A stretch of DNA of 64,000 nt from Burkholderia ubonensis (GCF_902833085.1 NZ_CADFEB010000004.1:558001-622000), one strand, 5' to 3'; shown: positions 46,691 through 56,312, counted from the stretch's first letter. Made by a program: numbers and translations. The notes: generated from the letters alone by a model not told the origin.

Positions 46691-48211
46691 TCAGCGCGCG
46701 CCCGCGTAGATCCATTCGAGCAGGCTGTCGTGCGCGGCGCGCGCGGCTTCCGCGTGCTCGTCGTTGATGAAGCTGACGACGACGTAGCCCTGGCCGTCCG
46801 CGCCCGCGACGTAGCCGGCGATCGCGCGCACGTCGCGCAGCGTGCCGGTCTTGATGTGCGCGTTGCCGAGCACGCCCGCGTTCGTGAGCCGGTTCTTCAT
46901 CGTGCCGTCGATGCCGGCGATCGGCAGCGAATCGATGAACGCCTGCGCGACCGGGCTCGCGTTCGCGGCCTGCAGCAGTGCGGCGAGCGACTGCGCGCTC
47001 ACGTGCTCGTCGCGCGACAGGCCCGAGCCGTTGTCGAGCACGAGCTCCGGCATCGCGATGCCGCTTTTCTGCAGGAACGCATGGATCACGCGGCTCGACT
47101 GCTCGGGCGTCGCGGGCGGCTTGCCGCTTTGCGCGCCGATCGTCAGGAACAGGTTGCGCGCCATCACGTTGTTGCTGAACTTGTTGATGTCGTAGACGAC
47201 GCTGCCGAGCACCGGGCTGTGGTGCACGGCGACGGGCCGCGCGGTCGTCGGCACCTTGCCCTCGCTCACGGGGCCCGCGATGGTGCCGCCGTCCTGCTGC
47301 CACAGCGCGAGGAAGCCGCGCGCGAAGAACGTCGAGTGGTCGAGGATCGCGAGGTTGGTCGTGCGCGCGCCGCAGCGCAGCGGATAGTCGCCCGCGAACG
47401 ATGCGGTCAGCATGCCGTCGCCCGCCGTCAGCGTCGGGCGTGCCGAGGCGGCTGCCGCGCCGCACGAGCCGTTGCCTTCGTAGAGCTGGTTGTCGATCGA
47501 CAGGTTCGCGAGCGGCGGCAGCACGTCGATCGCGACCTTGCCGTCGTCGCCCGGCGTCAGCGTGAACGAGACGGCCTTGAACGCGTACAGCAGCGGGTCG
47601 GGGCCGACGTTGTACGGCGCGCTCGCGTCGTCGTCGAATGCCGGCAGGTCGCGCGTCGACGCTGCGAAATAGGTCTTGTCGAGCACGAGGCCGCCGCTCA
47701 CGCGCTTGATGCCGGCCTTGCGGATCTTGTCGACGAGGTCGATCAGCTCCTCCGGCACGAGCTTCGGATCGCCGGTGCCCTTGATGTACAGGTTGCCTTG
47801 CAGCGTGCCGTCCGGGTCGAGCGTGCCGTCGGCATAGGCGGACGTGCGCCAGCGGAAGTCGGGGCCGAGGATCGACAGGCCCGAGAAGGTCGTGACGAGC
47901 TTCATCGTCGACGCCGGCAGCATCGGGCGGCTCGCGTTCCACGCGACGAGCGGCTCCGGATCGCCGACCCGCTCGACGACGACGCTGATTGCCGACGCGG
48001 GCACCTTCGCGCGCTGCAGCGCGACCAGCACGGACGGCGGCAGGCCGGCCGCGCGCGCGGCGGCGGACACGACGGGCGGCTTGTGCGGCTTCTTGCGGGC
48101 TTGCGCGGGCGGCGCGAAGGACAGGGTGGCGCAGGCGGCGAGGACGGCGGCGGCGCGCAGGCAGAGGCGGGCGCGGGGCGCGAACCGGGCGGCGAGGACG
48201 GAAATCGGCAT
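46691..48211 (-). CDS. dacB: D-alanyl-D-alanine carboxypeptidase/endopeptidase PBP4
   Basis: A 506-residue periplasmic class C penicillin-binding protein. The signal peptide covers about 1-38. Catalytic motifs are S101-T-M-K104, S346-N-N and K454-T-G. It cleaves terminal D-Ala and cross-links in peptidoglycan. ATG 48211 begins the signal peptide; the frame is open for 50 further codons that lack export character. It is divergent from the two-component genes. Confidence 0.93.
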   Translation of the reverse strand: MPISVLAARFAPRARLCLRAAAVLAACATLSFAPPAQARKKPHKPPVVSAAARAAGLPPSVLVALQRAKVPASAISVVVERVGDPEPLVAWNASRPMLPASTMKLVTTFSGLSILGPDFRWRTSAYADGTLDPDGTLQGNLYIKGTGDPKLVPEELIDLVDKIRKAGIKRVSGGLVLDKTYFAASTRDLPAFDDDASAPYNVGPDPLLYAFKAVSFTLTPGDDGKVAIDVLPPLANLSIDNQLYEGNGSCGAAAASARPTLTAGDGMLTASFAGDYPLRCGARTTNLAILDHSTFFARGFLALWQQDGGTIAGPVSEGKVPTTARPVAVHHSPVLGSVVYDINKFSNNVMARNLFLTIGAQSGKPPATPEQSSRVIHAFLQKSGIAMPELVLDNGSGLSRDEHVSAQSLAALLQAANASPVAQAFIDSLPIAGIDGTMKNRLTNAGVLGNAHIKTGTLRDVRAIAGYVAGADGQGYVVVSFINDEHAEAARAAHDSLLEWIYAGAR

Positions 48212-48391
48212 GGACGAATACGGGAAAGCGGGTGCGTGAGCGAGGCGCGCGCGGCGCCAAAGCGCACATTGTAGAGACAAGTTGGGTCGGATCCGATGAA
48301 ACCGCCGCGGTGCGGCGCACGATGCCGCGCACGCAATCCGCGGCGCTACAATGTTCGGCATGATTCACTCGTCCCACGGATGCCGACCCAG

Positions 48392-49054
48392 ATGCGGATA
48401 TTGCTTGTCGAAGACGACCGGATGATCGCCGAGGGCGTGCGCAAGGCGCTACGCTCGGACGGCTTCGCGGTCGACTGGGTGCAGGACGGCGACGCGGCGC
48501 TCACCGCGCTCGGCGGCGAGACGTACGACCTGCTGCTGCTCGATCTGGGCCTGCCGAAGCGCGACGGCATCGACGTGCTGCGCACGCTGCGCGCGCGCGG
48601 GCTGGCGCTGCCGGTGCTGATCGTCACCGCGCGCGACGCGATCGCCGATCGCGTGAAGGGGCTCGACGCGGGCGCCGACGACTACCTGGTCAAGCCGTTC
48701 GATCTCGACGAGCTGGGCGCGCGGATGCGCGCGCTGATCCGCCGCCAGGCGGGGCGCAGCGAGTCGCTGATCCGGCACGGCGCGCTGACGCTCGATCCCG
48801 CTTCGCACCAGGTGACGCTCGACGGCGCGCCCGTCGCGCTGTCGGCGCGCGAGTTCGCGCTGCTCGAGGCGCTGCTCGCGCGGCCCGGCGCGGTGCTGTC
48901 GAAGAGCCAGCTCGAGGAGAAGATGTACGGCTGGGGCGAGGAGATCGGCAGCAACACCGTCGAGGTCTATATCCACGCGCTGCGCAAGAAGCTCGGTTCG
49001 GACCTGATCCGCAACGTGCGCGGGCTCGGCTACATGGTCGTGAAGGAAAGCTGA
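48392..49054 (+). CDS. OmpR-family response regulator (QseB/PmrA-like)
   Basis: A 220-residue regulator: receiver domain with D51 (LLLDLGLP) and a winged-helix domain (VEVYIHALRKKLG, VRGLGYMV). ATG 48380 is an alternative start. It precedes its kinase by three bases. The repeats upstream of the nearby protease gene match what QseB/PmrA-type regulators bind. I recall the equivalent pair next to the htrA/mucD gene in B. cenocepacia. Confidence 0.9.
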   Translation: MRILLVEDDRMIAEGVRKALRSDGFAVDWVQDGDAALTALGGETYDLLLLDLGLPKRDGIDVLRTLRARGLALPVLIVTARDAIADRVKGLDAGADDYLVKPFDLDELGARMRALIRRQAGRSESLIRHGALTLDPASHQVTLDGAPVALSAREFALLEALLARPGAVLSKSQLEEKMYGWGEEIGSNTVEVYIHALRKKLGSDLIRNVRGLGYMVVKES

Positions 49055-49057
49055 CGC

Positions 49058-50404
49058 GTGAGGTCGATCCGTCATCAATTGCTGATCTGGCTGCTGGCGA
49101 TCGTCGTCGCCGGCGTGGGCCTCGCCGGCTGGCTGATCTACCGGCAGGCGCTCGCGGAGGCGAACGAGCTGTTCGACTACCAGCTGCAGGAGATCGCCGC
49201 GGCGCTGCCGTCCGAGCCGTTCTCGCAGGTGTTCGGCTCGCGCACCAACGGCGACGAAGGCATCGTGATCCAGATCTGGAACCGCAACGGCGTGCTGATG
49301 TACTTCTCGCATCCGCGCGCGCCGATCGCGCCGCGCGCCGAGCTCGGCTTCTCGACCGAGCGCACCGACCGCGGCGAATGGCGCGTGTACGGCGCGATCG
49401 TCGGCGACAACGTCGTGCAGCTCGCGCAGCCGGTGTCGGTGCGCAATCGGCTCGCGGCGAACGTCGCGCTGCGCACGCTGTGGCCGCTGATCGTGCTGCT
49501 GCCGTTCCTCGGCGCGGCCGTGTGGATGATCGTCGGGCGCGGGCTCGCGCCGCTGCGCCGCGTGACGCGCGCGGTCGAGGCGCGCCGGCCCGAGGCGCTC
49601 GATCCGCTGCCCGATGCGCCGCTGCCGCTCGAGGTGCAGCCGCTCGTGCATGCGCTGAACGGGCTGCTCGCGCGGCTGTCGTCGGCGCTCGACACGCAGA
49701 AGGCGTTCGTGGCCGACGCCGCGCACGAGCTGCGCACGCCGCTCGCTGCCGTGCAGATCCAGGCGCAGCTCGTCGGGCGCGCGAAGGACGACGCGTCGCG
49801 CCGTGAGGCGCTCGCCGACCTGCAGGACGGCGTCACGCGCGCGACGCGCCTCGCGGAACAGCTGCTCGCGCTCGCCCGCTCGGAACCGGACGGCGGGACG
49901 GTGCGCGAGGCGGTCGACCTGCAGGCGCTGCTCGCCGAATGCGCGGCCGCGCACGCGCCGCTCGCGCAGCGGCGCGGCATCGACCTCGGCTTCGAGGAGT
50001 CGCAGCCCGCGCGGGTCGTCGCCGATGTCGCCGCGCTGCGCGTGATGTTCGGCAACCTGCTCGACAACGCGGTCAAGTACACGCCCGACGGCGGCCGCAT
50101 CGACGTGTCGCTGATGCGCGACGCGGCCGGCCGCGCGTGCGTGCAGATCGGCGACAGCGGCCCGGGCATCCCGGCCGACGAGCGCGAGCGCGTGTTCGAC
50201 CGCTTCTACCGCGACAGCTCCGCGCGGGCCCGCACCGACGTGTCGGGCAGCGGGCTCGGCCTCGCGATCGTCAAGCGTGTTGCGGCGCAGCAGGGCGCGA
50301 CGGTGACGCTCGGCGACGCGGCGGCGGGCGGCCTGCTCGTCAGCGTCGTGTTTCGCAATGCCGAGATGCCGGCCGAGGCGTCGCGTCAGTCCGAGCAAGT
50401 GTAA
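49058..50404 (+). CDS. sensor histidine kinase (QseC/PmrB-like)
   Basis: A 448-residue kinase starting at GTG. It has membrane helices at about 8-28 and 140-160, a short periplasmic loop of about 110 residues, H223 in ADAAHELRTPL, N box NLLDNAVKYTPDGG and GSGLGLAIV. It begins three bases after the regulator stop. The serine protease gene follows 140 bases downstream on the same strand. Confidence 0.9.
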   Translation: MRSIRHQLLIWLLAIVVAGVGLAGWLIYRQALAEANELFDYQLQEIAAALPSEPFSQVFGSRTNGDEGIVIQIWNRNGVLMYFSHPRAPIAPRAELGFSTERTDRGEWRVYGAIVGDNVVQLAQPVSVRNRLAANVALRTLWPLIVLLPFLGAAVWMIVGRGLAPLRRVTRAVEARRPEALDPLPDAPLPLEVQPLVHALNGLLARLSSALDTQKAFVADAAHELRTPLAAVQIQAQLVGRAKDDASRREALADLQDGVTRATRLAEQLLALARSEPDGGTVREAVDLQALLAECAAAHAPLAQRRGIDLGFEESQPARVVADVAALRVMFGNLLDNAVKYTPDGGRIDVSLMRDAAGRACVQIGDSGPGIPADERERVFDRFYRDSSARARTDVSGSGLGLAIVKRVAAQQGATVTLGDAAAGGLLVSVVFRNAEMPAEASRQSEQV

Positions 50405-50462
50405 GGGAGCGGGGTTGGGCAGGATCGGCGCAGAAGTCTGTTCACGAGCGTTCCGGCGGTGG

Positions 50463-50500
50463 TTTAAGCCCGGTTTAAGGCTGATTAAGCCTCCTTTAAG
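50463..50500 (+). promoter_or_regulatory. four TTTAAG repeats (PmrA-box-like) before the protease gene
   Basis: TTTAAG at 50463 and 50474, ATTAAG at 50484 and TTTAAG at 50495 are spaced 11, 10 and 11 bases apart, all on one helix face. The first two fit YTTAAK-N5-YTTAAK, the PmrA box. They lie 45 bases before the degP-like ATG and likely bind the adjacent OmpR-type regulator. Confidence 0.6.
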
Positions 50501-50544
50501 TCAGGGTCGTTACGCTGCGCTGTAACAAAAGAGGAGGTCCTACG

Positions 50545-52029
50545 ATGAACACCCGATTCCTTGCGCGCGGCGCTGTCGCCGTCGTGGTGGCGGCCGCGCT
50601 GTCCGCCGGCTATGTCGCGGGCACCCGGCGTGCCGAGCCGCAGATCATCACGCCCGCGCAGGCGGCCGCGCTGATGCCGGCCGAAGCGGCCGCGAAGACC
50701 GGCATCCCCGATTTCTCCGGGCTCGTCGAGACCTACGGCCCGGCGGTCGTGAACATCAGCGCGAAGCACGTGGTGAAGCAGACTGCGCGGCGCATGCAGC
50801 AGCCGCAGCTGCCGATCGACCCGAGCGACCCGTTCTACCAGTTCTTCAAGCACTTCTACGGCCAGATGCCCGGCATGGGCGGCGACGCGCAGCCGGACGA
50901 GCAGCCGAGCGCGAGCCTCGGCTCCGGATTCATCGTCAGCCCGGACGGCTATATCCTGACGAATGCGCACGTGATCGACGGCGCGAACGTCGTCACCGTG
51001 AAGCTGACCGACAAGCGCGAATACAAGGCGAAGGTCGTCGGCGCGGACAAGCAGTCCGACGTCGCGGTGCTGAAGATCGACGCGAGCGGGCTGCCGATCG
51101 TGAAGATCGGCGATCCGGCGCAGAGCAAGGTCGGCCAGTGGGTGGTCGCGATCGGCTCGCCGTACGGCTTCGACAACACGGTGACCTCCGGCATCATCAG
51201 CGCGAAGTCGCGCGCGCTGCCCGACGAGAACTACACGCCGTTCATCCAGACCGACGTGCCGGTCAACCCCGGCAACTCGGGCGGCCCGCTGTTCAACCTG
51301 AAGGGCGAAGTGATCGGCATCAACTCGATGATCTATTCGCAGACGGGCGGCTTCCAGGGCCTGTCGTTCGCGATCCCGATCAACGAGGCGATCAAGGTGA
51401 AGGACGAGCTCGTGAAGACGGGCCACGTGAGCCGCGGCCGCCTCGGCGTCGCGGTGCAGGGGCTGAACCAGACGCTGGCCAGCTCGTTCGGGCTGCCGAA
51501 GCCGGACGGCGCGCTCGTCAGCTCGGTCGACCCGAACGGCCCGGCCGCGAAGGCGGGCCTGCAGCCGGGCGACGTGATCCTGGCGGTCAACGGCATGCCG
51601 GTGGCCGACTCGACGACGCTGCCGTCACAGATCGCGAGCTTCAAGCCCGGCTCCAAGGCCGACCTGCAGATCTGGCGTGACAAGTCGAAGAAGACGGTCA
51701 GCGTGACGCTCGGCTCGATGGCCGACGCCAAGGTCGCGTCGAACGACGGCGGTCCGGTCGAACAGGGCCGGCTCGGCGTCGCGGTGCGGCCGCTGTCGCC
51801 GCAGGAGCGCAGCGCGACGCAGCTGTCGCACGGGCTGCTCGTCCAGCAGGCGGGCGGCCCGGCCGCCAGCGCGGGCATCCAGCCGGGCGACGTGATCCTC
51901 GCGGTGAACGGCCGGCCGGTCACGAGCCCCGAACAGCTGCGCGACGCGGTGAAGGGCGCCGGCAACAGCCTCGCGCTGCTGATCCAGCGCGACAATGCGC
52001 AGATCTTCGTGCCGGTCGACCTGAGCTGA
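50545..52029 (+). CDS. periplasmic serine protease DegP/MucD (HtrA family)
   Basis: A 494-residue HtrA protease. An N-terminal hydrophobic segment (about 9-26) exports it. The catalytic triad is H142 (TNAHVID), D172 (SDVAVLKID) and S245 (GNSGGPLFN). Two PDZ domains follow (about 290-385 and 405-490), each with GD-VILAVNG. It degrades and refolds misfolded envelope proteins. It is preceded by a two-component system and PmrA-like repeats, so expression is probably induced by envelope signals. GAGGAGG ribosome site. Confidence 0.95.
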   Translation: MNTRFLARGAVAVVVAAALSAGYVAGTRRAEPQIITPAQAAALMPAEAAAKTGIPDFSGLVETYGPAVVNISAKHVVKQTARRMQQPQLPIDPSDPFYQFFKHFYGQMPGMGGDAQPDEQPSASLGSGFIVSPDGYILTNAHVIDGANVVTVKLTDKREYKAKVVGADKQSDVAVLKIDASGLPIVKIGDPAQSKVGQWVVAIGSPYGFDNTVTSGIISAKSRALPDENYTPFIQTDVPVNPGNSGGPLFNLKGEVIGINSMIYSQTGGFQGLSFAIPINEAIKVKDELVKTGHVSRGRLGVAVQGLNQTLASSFGLPKPDGALVSSVDPNGPAAKAGLQPGDVILAVNGMPVADSTTLPSQIASFKPGSKADLQIWRDKSKKTVSVTLGSMADAKVASNDGGPVEQGRLGVAVRPLSPQERSATQLSHGLLVQQAGGPAASAGIQPGDVILAVNGRPVTSPEQLRDAVKGAGNSLALLIQRDNAQIFVPVDLS

Positions 52030-52098
52030 CCGGCACGCGCCGCCGGCCACCCGCCGGCGGCGCGAACAGGCCTCCGTTCCGACCCAAAGGAGAGTGCC

Positions 52099-52536
52099 AT
52101 GCAACATCCACGCAGCATGTCCCGATTTGCGATCGCCGCGGCGCTGGCCGTCGGTGTCGCGGCCGGCGCCACCGGCGCATACGCGCAGTCGGACGGCCTG
52201 CCCGCCGCGCGTCAACAGGGCGACGTCACCTTCGTGTCCGGCGGCATCGGGCAGGACGAATCGACGGCGTTCCAGCGCAACGAAGCCGCGTGGCCGCTCG
52301 CGCTGCGCTTCACGGGTGCGGGCGGCGAGTTCCTGGCCGACGTCCACGTGCGGATCACCGACGCGAAGGGCGCCGAAGTGCTGAAGACCGACGCGCGCGG
52401 GCCGTACATGCTCGTGAAGCTGCCGCCGGGCCGCTACACGGTGCAAGCGTCGTACCAGGGCAAGGACGAGACGCACAGCGTCACGGTGGGCGCGAAGGGC
52501 GGCGCGAAGCAGGCGTTCACCTGGTCCGCGAAATAG
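52099..52536 (+). CDS. secreted beta-sandwich (carboxypeptidase-regulatory-like) protein
   Basis: A 145-residue periplasmic protein. The signal peptide ends near AYAQ (about residue 29). The mature domain has the pattern of a CarbopepD_reg/SdrD-type beta-sandwich (FLADVHVRITDAKG; LPPGRYTVQASYQG). It is 69 bases after the protease gene with its own AAGGAGA site, so may be read through. Function unknown. Confidence 0.7.
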   Translation: MQHPRSMSRFAIAAALAVGVAAGATGAYAQSDGLPAARQQGDVTFVSGGIGQDESTAFQRNEAAWPLALRFTGAGGEFLADVHVRITDAKGAEVLKTDARGPYMLVKLPPGRYTVQASYQGKDETHSVTVGAKGGAKQAFTWSAK

Positions 52537-52595
52537 CCTGCAATGTCCGGTTGATGGCGACAGTCGCACAATTCGTGCGACTTTCGCCGATAATG

Positions 52596-52626
52596 AAAGC
52601 CACGGCGCCCGCGCCGTGGCTTTTTT
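52596..52626 (+). terminator. Rho-independent terminator
   Basis: A 12-base stem AAAGCCACGGCG/CGCCGTGGCTTT with a CCCG loop and six Ts. Ends the protease/small secreted protein transcript. Confidence 0.9.
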
Positions 52627-52680
52627 GCTTCTTGGTGCGCACCCCGGCCCGCCCGCCGGGCCGTCCGTAGGAGGAGATCG

Positions 52681-53040
52681 ATGACCGCTGCAGCCGACCC
52701 TCGTCTCGAAATCGTGCCGAATCGCCATCGCGTGCGCGTGATTCATCGGGGGATTACGTACGCGGATACGCTCGGCGCGCTGACCGTGCGCGAGTCGGGC
52801 CTGCGGGACGTCTACTACCTGCCACGCGCCGACGTCAACATGAGCCGGCTCGTGCGGTCGCGCCTGACGACCGTCTGCGGGCTGAAGGGGCAAGCGACCT
52901 ATTTCGATTTGCAGACGGAAGACGGCGTGATCGAAAACGCCGCATGGAGTTACGAGGAACCGAAGTCGGCGGCGCTGGCGCTTGCGCGCTATGTCGCCTT
53001 CGATGCCGCGCGGGTCGACAGTCTCGTCGAGACGTCCTGA
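52681..53040 (+). CDS. DUF427 family protein
   Basis: A 119-residue protein of the DUF427 fold: HRVRVIHRGITYADTLGAL, YYLPRADVNMSRL, and TYFDLQTEDGVIENAAWSYEEP. Family role is not known. It precedes a SRPBCC-type gene by 27 bases on the same strand. Confidence 0.85.
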   Translation: MTAAADPRLEIVPNRHRVRVIHRGITYADTLGALTVRESGLRDVYYLPRADVNMSRLVRSRLTTVCGLKGQATYFDLQTEDGVIENAAWSYEEPKSAALALARYVAFDAARVDSLVETS

Positions 53041-53067
53041 GCGGCAAGTGTTCATCGGGGAGGCATC

Positions 53068-53775
53068 ATGGAACTGAACGACGCATTACGCGTGCCGCTT
53101 GCGCCGTCGGTCGTCCGGGACGCACTGGAGGACATCGCGCTGCTGCGCGCGAGTTTTGACCATTGTGAATCGTTCGTCGAGCTGACGCGCGGCGAGTATG
53201 CGCTGACGCTGACCGTGCCGCTCGGCCCGCTGCGGGCGCGCTACGACGTGCGCGCGCATGTCGCGAGCGAGCAGGGCGATGCGGAGGGGCAGCCGCGCCG
53301 GACCCTGAACTTCAAGGCGCGCGCCGACGGCATCGGCGCGCTGCGCGGCCAGATCGAAATCGTGCTGTTGCCGGAGTCGGACGACGCGAACGCGACCCGC
53401 GTCGAATACGTGCTGTGGGCGACCGCGACCGGGCCGCTCGCCGAGCTGCCGACGCGGCAGATCGAGAACGCGCTGCACGAATGGGCCGACGACTTCTTCA
53501 GCGAGTTCTGCGCGGTGGTGCAGGCGAAGCACGGGCTTGCGCCGAACCGCGCGCGCACCACTGCGCATCGGCGCCAGCACGTGTTCCTGCGGCCCGCGTC
53601 GCTCGCGGGGACGGCGAAACGTCCGCCGCTGCAGCACCTCGGCGGCGCGCTGACCGGCCGGGCGGCCAGCGCGGTCCATCAACGCGCATCCTCTCCGGTG
53701 CCGGTCTGGGCGTGGGCGGCGATGATCGTGTTCGTCGCGCTGCTGCTCTACGCGGCGCGCTGGTTCAACGGCTGA
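53068..53775 (+). CDS. SRPBCC-superfamily (CoxG-like) protein with C-terminal anchor
   Basis: A 235-residue protein. The first 150 residues resemble the CoxG/SRPBCC hydrophobic-ligand fold (VPLAPSVVRDALEDI; a strand-rich middle; ENALHEWADDFFSEFC helix). The last 22 residues form a membrane helix (WAWAAMIVFVALLLYAARWF), which places it at the inner membrane. CoxG proteins are linked to CO dehydrogenase, but no such genes are here. Confidence 0.7.
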   Translation: MELNDALRVPLAPSVVRDALEDIALLRASFDHCESFVELTRGEYALTLTVPLGPLRARYDVRAHVASEQGDAEGQPRRTLNFKARADGIGALRGQIEIVLLPESDDANATRVEYVLWATATGPLAELPTRQIENALHEWADDFFSEFCAVVQAKHGLAPNRARTTAHRRQHVFLRPASLAGTAKRPPLQHLGGALTGRAASAVHQRASSPVPVWAWAAMIVFVALLLYAARWFNG

Positions 53776-53827
53776 GCGCGACCCCGCGCAGGCCGCATCC
53801 CGCTGGCCGCCGCGCATGCGGCGGCCA

Positions 53828-54832
53828 TCATCTCGGCGCGTCCGCCGCCGTCCCCCGAAATTCCCGCCGATAGGCCGACGGCGACGTGCCGAGCGCGCTC
53901 GCGAAATGCTGGCGCAGCGACACGCTCGACCCGTAGCCGGCCGCCTGCGCGATCGCGTCGATCGATTGTCCGGTGGTTTCCAGCAGATGCTGCGCGCGCG
54001 CGAGCCGTTCGGCCTGCAGCCACGCGATCACGGTTGTGCCGGTCGCCTGACGGAAGTGCCGGGTGAACGTGCGGCGGCTCATCAGCACGCGCGCGGCGAG
54101 CGAGTCGACGCCGTGCGGCGCGTCGAGATGCGCGCGCACCCAGTCGAGCAGGCCCGCGAGCCGCGCGTCGCGCGGGTGCGCGGCGACGGGCTGCGGCACG
54201 TATTGCGCCTGCCCGCCCTGGCGGTGCGGCGGAATCACGAGGCGCCGCGCGATCCGGTTCGCAGCGTCGGCGCCGAAGCGGCGGCGCACCACGTGCAGGC
54301 AGCAGTCGAGCCCCGCGGCGGTGCCGGCCGACGTCATCAGGTTGCCGTCGTCGACGTACAGCACGTCGGGATCGAGCCGCACACGTGGAAAGCGCCGCGC
54401 GAAGTCGTCCGCCCACGCCCAGTGCGTGGTCGCCGGGCGATCGTCGAGCAGGCCGGCGGCCGCGAGCACGTATGCGCCGAGGCACAGCCCGACCAGCAGC
54501 GCGCCGCGCTCGGCGGCGGCGCGCACCGCGTCGAGCAGCACCGCCGGCGGCGTCTCGTCCGGGTCGCGCCAGCTCGGCACGATGACGATCTGCGCGTCGT
54601 CCAGCGCATCGAGCCCGAGCGGGGCCGAGATCGTGAAGCCGCCGGTCGTCGCGAGCGGGCCCCGGTCCGCCGAGCACACGCGGAAGTCGAACGCGGGCGT
54701 GTCGGCCGCGTCGCGCTCCTTGCCGAACACGACGGACGGGACCGACAGGTGGAACGGGCTGATGCCGTCGAACGCGATCGCGGCGACGACGGTGGGAGAA
54801 GAGACGGCGGGGGCGGCGGGGACGGCGGGCAT
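53828..54832 (-). CDS. GlxA-type transcriptional regulator (DJ-1/PfpI + AraC)
   Basis: A 334-residue regulator. The N-terminal half is a DJ-1/PfpI-like domain (VVAAIAFDGISPFHLSVPS; VGLCLGAYVLAAAGLLD with a cysteine at the elbow). The C-terminal half has two AraC helix-turn-helix motifs (SRRTFTRHFRQATG; IAQAAGYGSSVSLRQHF). It is divergent from the isochorismatase-like gene across 153 bases, which it probably controls. Confidence 0.9.
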   Translation of the reverse strand: MPAVPAAPAVSSPTVVAAIAFDGISPFHLSVPSVVFGKERDAADTPAFDFRVCSADRGPLATTGGFTISAPLGLDALDDAQIVIVPSWRDPDETPPAVLLDAVRAAAERGALLVGLCLGAYVLAAAGLLDDRPATTHWAWADDFARRFPRVRLDPDVLYVDDGNLMTSAGTAAGLDCCLHVVRRRFGADAANRIARRLVIPPHRQGGQAQYVPQPVAAHPRDARLAGLLDWVRAHLDAPHGVDSLAARVLMSRRTFTRHFRQATGTTVIAWLQAERLARAQHLLETTGQSIDAIAQAAGYGSSVSLRQHFASALGTSPSAYRREFRGTAADAPR

Positions 54833-54985
54833 GGCGGGCTCCGGAATGCGGATGGCCCGATTCTATCGAAGAATGGCAATCGGGCCGCTGTCAGGGCCGG
54901 CGCCGCGGTTCGACAATGCATCGCATCGCGCTGCCGACTGCGCCCGTTGCGGGGCGGGGCGGCGCGTCCGAACCAGGAGAACATC

Positions 54986-55639
54986 ATGTCGAAGCCCGCT
55001 TCGAAGCCCGCCGGCCGCCGCGCCCTCATCGTGATCGACGTGCAGAACGAATACGTGACGGGCGACCTGCCGATCGAATACCCGCCCGTCGACACGTCGC
55101 TCGCGAACCTCGGCCGCGCGATCGATGCCGCGCACGCGGCCGGCGTGCCGGTGATCGTCGTCCAGCACGTCGCGCCGGCCGGCGCGCCGATCTTCGCGCC
55201 CGGCAGCGACGGCGTCGAACTGCATCCGGTGGTTGCGTCGCGGCCGTACGCGCACCGGATCGAGAAGTCGCTCGCGAGCGCGTTCGCGGGCACCGATCTC
55301 GCCGCATGGCTCGACGCGCACGGCATCGACACGCTCGCGGTGGCCGGCTACATGACGCACAACTGCAATGCGTCGACCGTATATCACGCGGCGCATGCGG
55401 GGCTGAACGTCGAGTATCTGGAGGATGCGACGGGCGCGGTGCCGTACGAGAACGCGGCCGGCGCGGCAAGCGCCGAGGAGATCCACCGCGCGTACACGGT
55501 GGTGTTCCAGTCGAACTTCGCGGCGGTGATGTCGACCGACGCATGGATCGCCGGGCTGGCGGGCGGCGCGATGCCGGCGCGCGAGTCGGTGTCCGCGTCG
55601 AACCGGCGGGCCCGCGCGCGCCGCGCGCAGGCCGCCTGA
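54986..55639 (+). CDS. isochorismatase-like cysteine hydrolase
   Basis: A 217-residue hydrolase. The catalytic Asp is in VIDVQNEYV, a cis-peptide/cysteine segment is VAGYMTHNCNAST, and a lysine lies in EKSLASAF. Family members hydrolyse isochorismate, nicotinamide or other amides. The start follows AGGAGA. An Arg/Ala-rich tail of about 25 residues ends the protein. Probably the target of the divergent GlxA-type regulator. Confidence 0.85.
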   Translation: MSKPASKPAGRRALIVIDVQNEYVTGDLPIEYPPVDTSLANLGRAIDAAHAAGVPVIVVQHVAPAGAPIFAPGSDGVELHPVVASRPYAHRIEKSLASAFAGTDLAAWLDAHGIDTLAVAGYMTHNCNASTVYHAAHAGLNVEYLEDATGAVPYENAAGAASAEEIHRAYTVVFQSNFAAVMSTDAWIAGLAGGAMPARESVSASNRRARARRAQAA

Positions 55640-55673
55640 CGGTGCCGCCGCGTGCGCCGGCGCGCGCAGCGCG

Positions 55674-56312
55674 TCAGTCGTCCTTCAGCATCGCCGGGCT
55701 GTAGCGCAGCATGTCGAAGCAGCCGTCGACGAGCTTTTCCGCGTGCTGCTCCGCGTCGATCTCGTCGGGGAGCATCAGCATGTCGCGCACGAAGCCGCTG
55801 ACGAGCGTGTGCAGCATCAGCGTCGCGCGCCACGTGTCGAGCCGTTCGGGCAGCAACTTCAGTTGCACGGCCATCGCGAGATCGGCGTCGATCGCGTGCA
55901 GCGCGTCGCTCATGCCGGCGCGATTGCGCTGCAGCAGCGGCTCCAGGTCCGCCACGTACTCGCACTTCATGAACAGGATGCTGAACACCCGGCGCAGCTG
56001 CGAGTCGCGCTGGACGCCGAGCAGGCACCAGATCAGAATCTTGCGGACCTTGTCGAGCGGATTGCTGCCGGGCGCGTCGGCCGGCAACTTCTTCAGTTCG
56101 TCGATCGGCAGCAGGACGCGATCGAACATCGCGTCGAACAGCTCGCTCTTGTTCGCGAAATGCCAATAGATGGCGCCGCGCGTCACGCCGGCGTGATGCG
56201 CGATGTCCGCGAGCGACGTGTGCGACACGCCCTTCTCGAAGAACACATGTTCGGCGGCGTCGAGGATGCCGTTGCGGGTGGCAAGGGCTTCCTCCTTGGT
56301 GCGTCTGACCAT
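55674..56312 (-). CDS. TetR-family repressor of the RND efflux operon (AcrR/BpeR-like)
   Basis: A 212-residue TetR regulator with the helix-turn-helix at about 34-53 (TSLADIAHHAGVTRGAIYWHF), typical of AcrR/AmrR-type repressors. It starts MVRRTKEEALATRNGILDAAE, as these do. It is divergent from the efflux operon, and a palindrome in the shared region matches the AcrR operator. Drug binding to the C-terminal domain would release repression. Confidence 0.92.
   Translation of the reverse strand: MVRRTKEEALATRNGILDAAEHVFFEKGVSHTSLADIAHHAGVTRGAIYWHFANKSELFDAMFDRVLLPIDELKKLPADAPGSNPLDKVRKILIWCLLGVQRDSQLRRVFSILFMKCEYVADLEPLLQRNRAGMSDALHAIDADLAMAVQLKLLPERLDTWRATLMLHTLVSGFVRDMLMLPDEIDAEQHAEKLVDGCFDMLRYSPAMLKDD

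Noticed and set aside
53068-53775. CO dehydrogenase accessory role for the CoxG-like gene
   Set aside because: No cox structural genes are nearby; only the general fold is supported.
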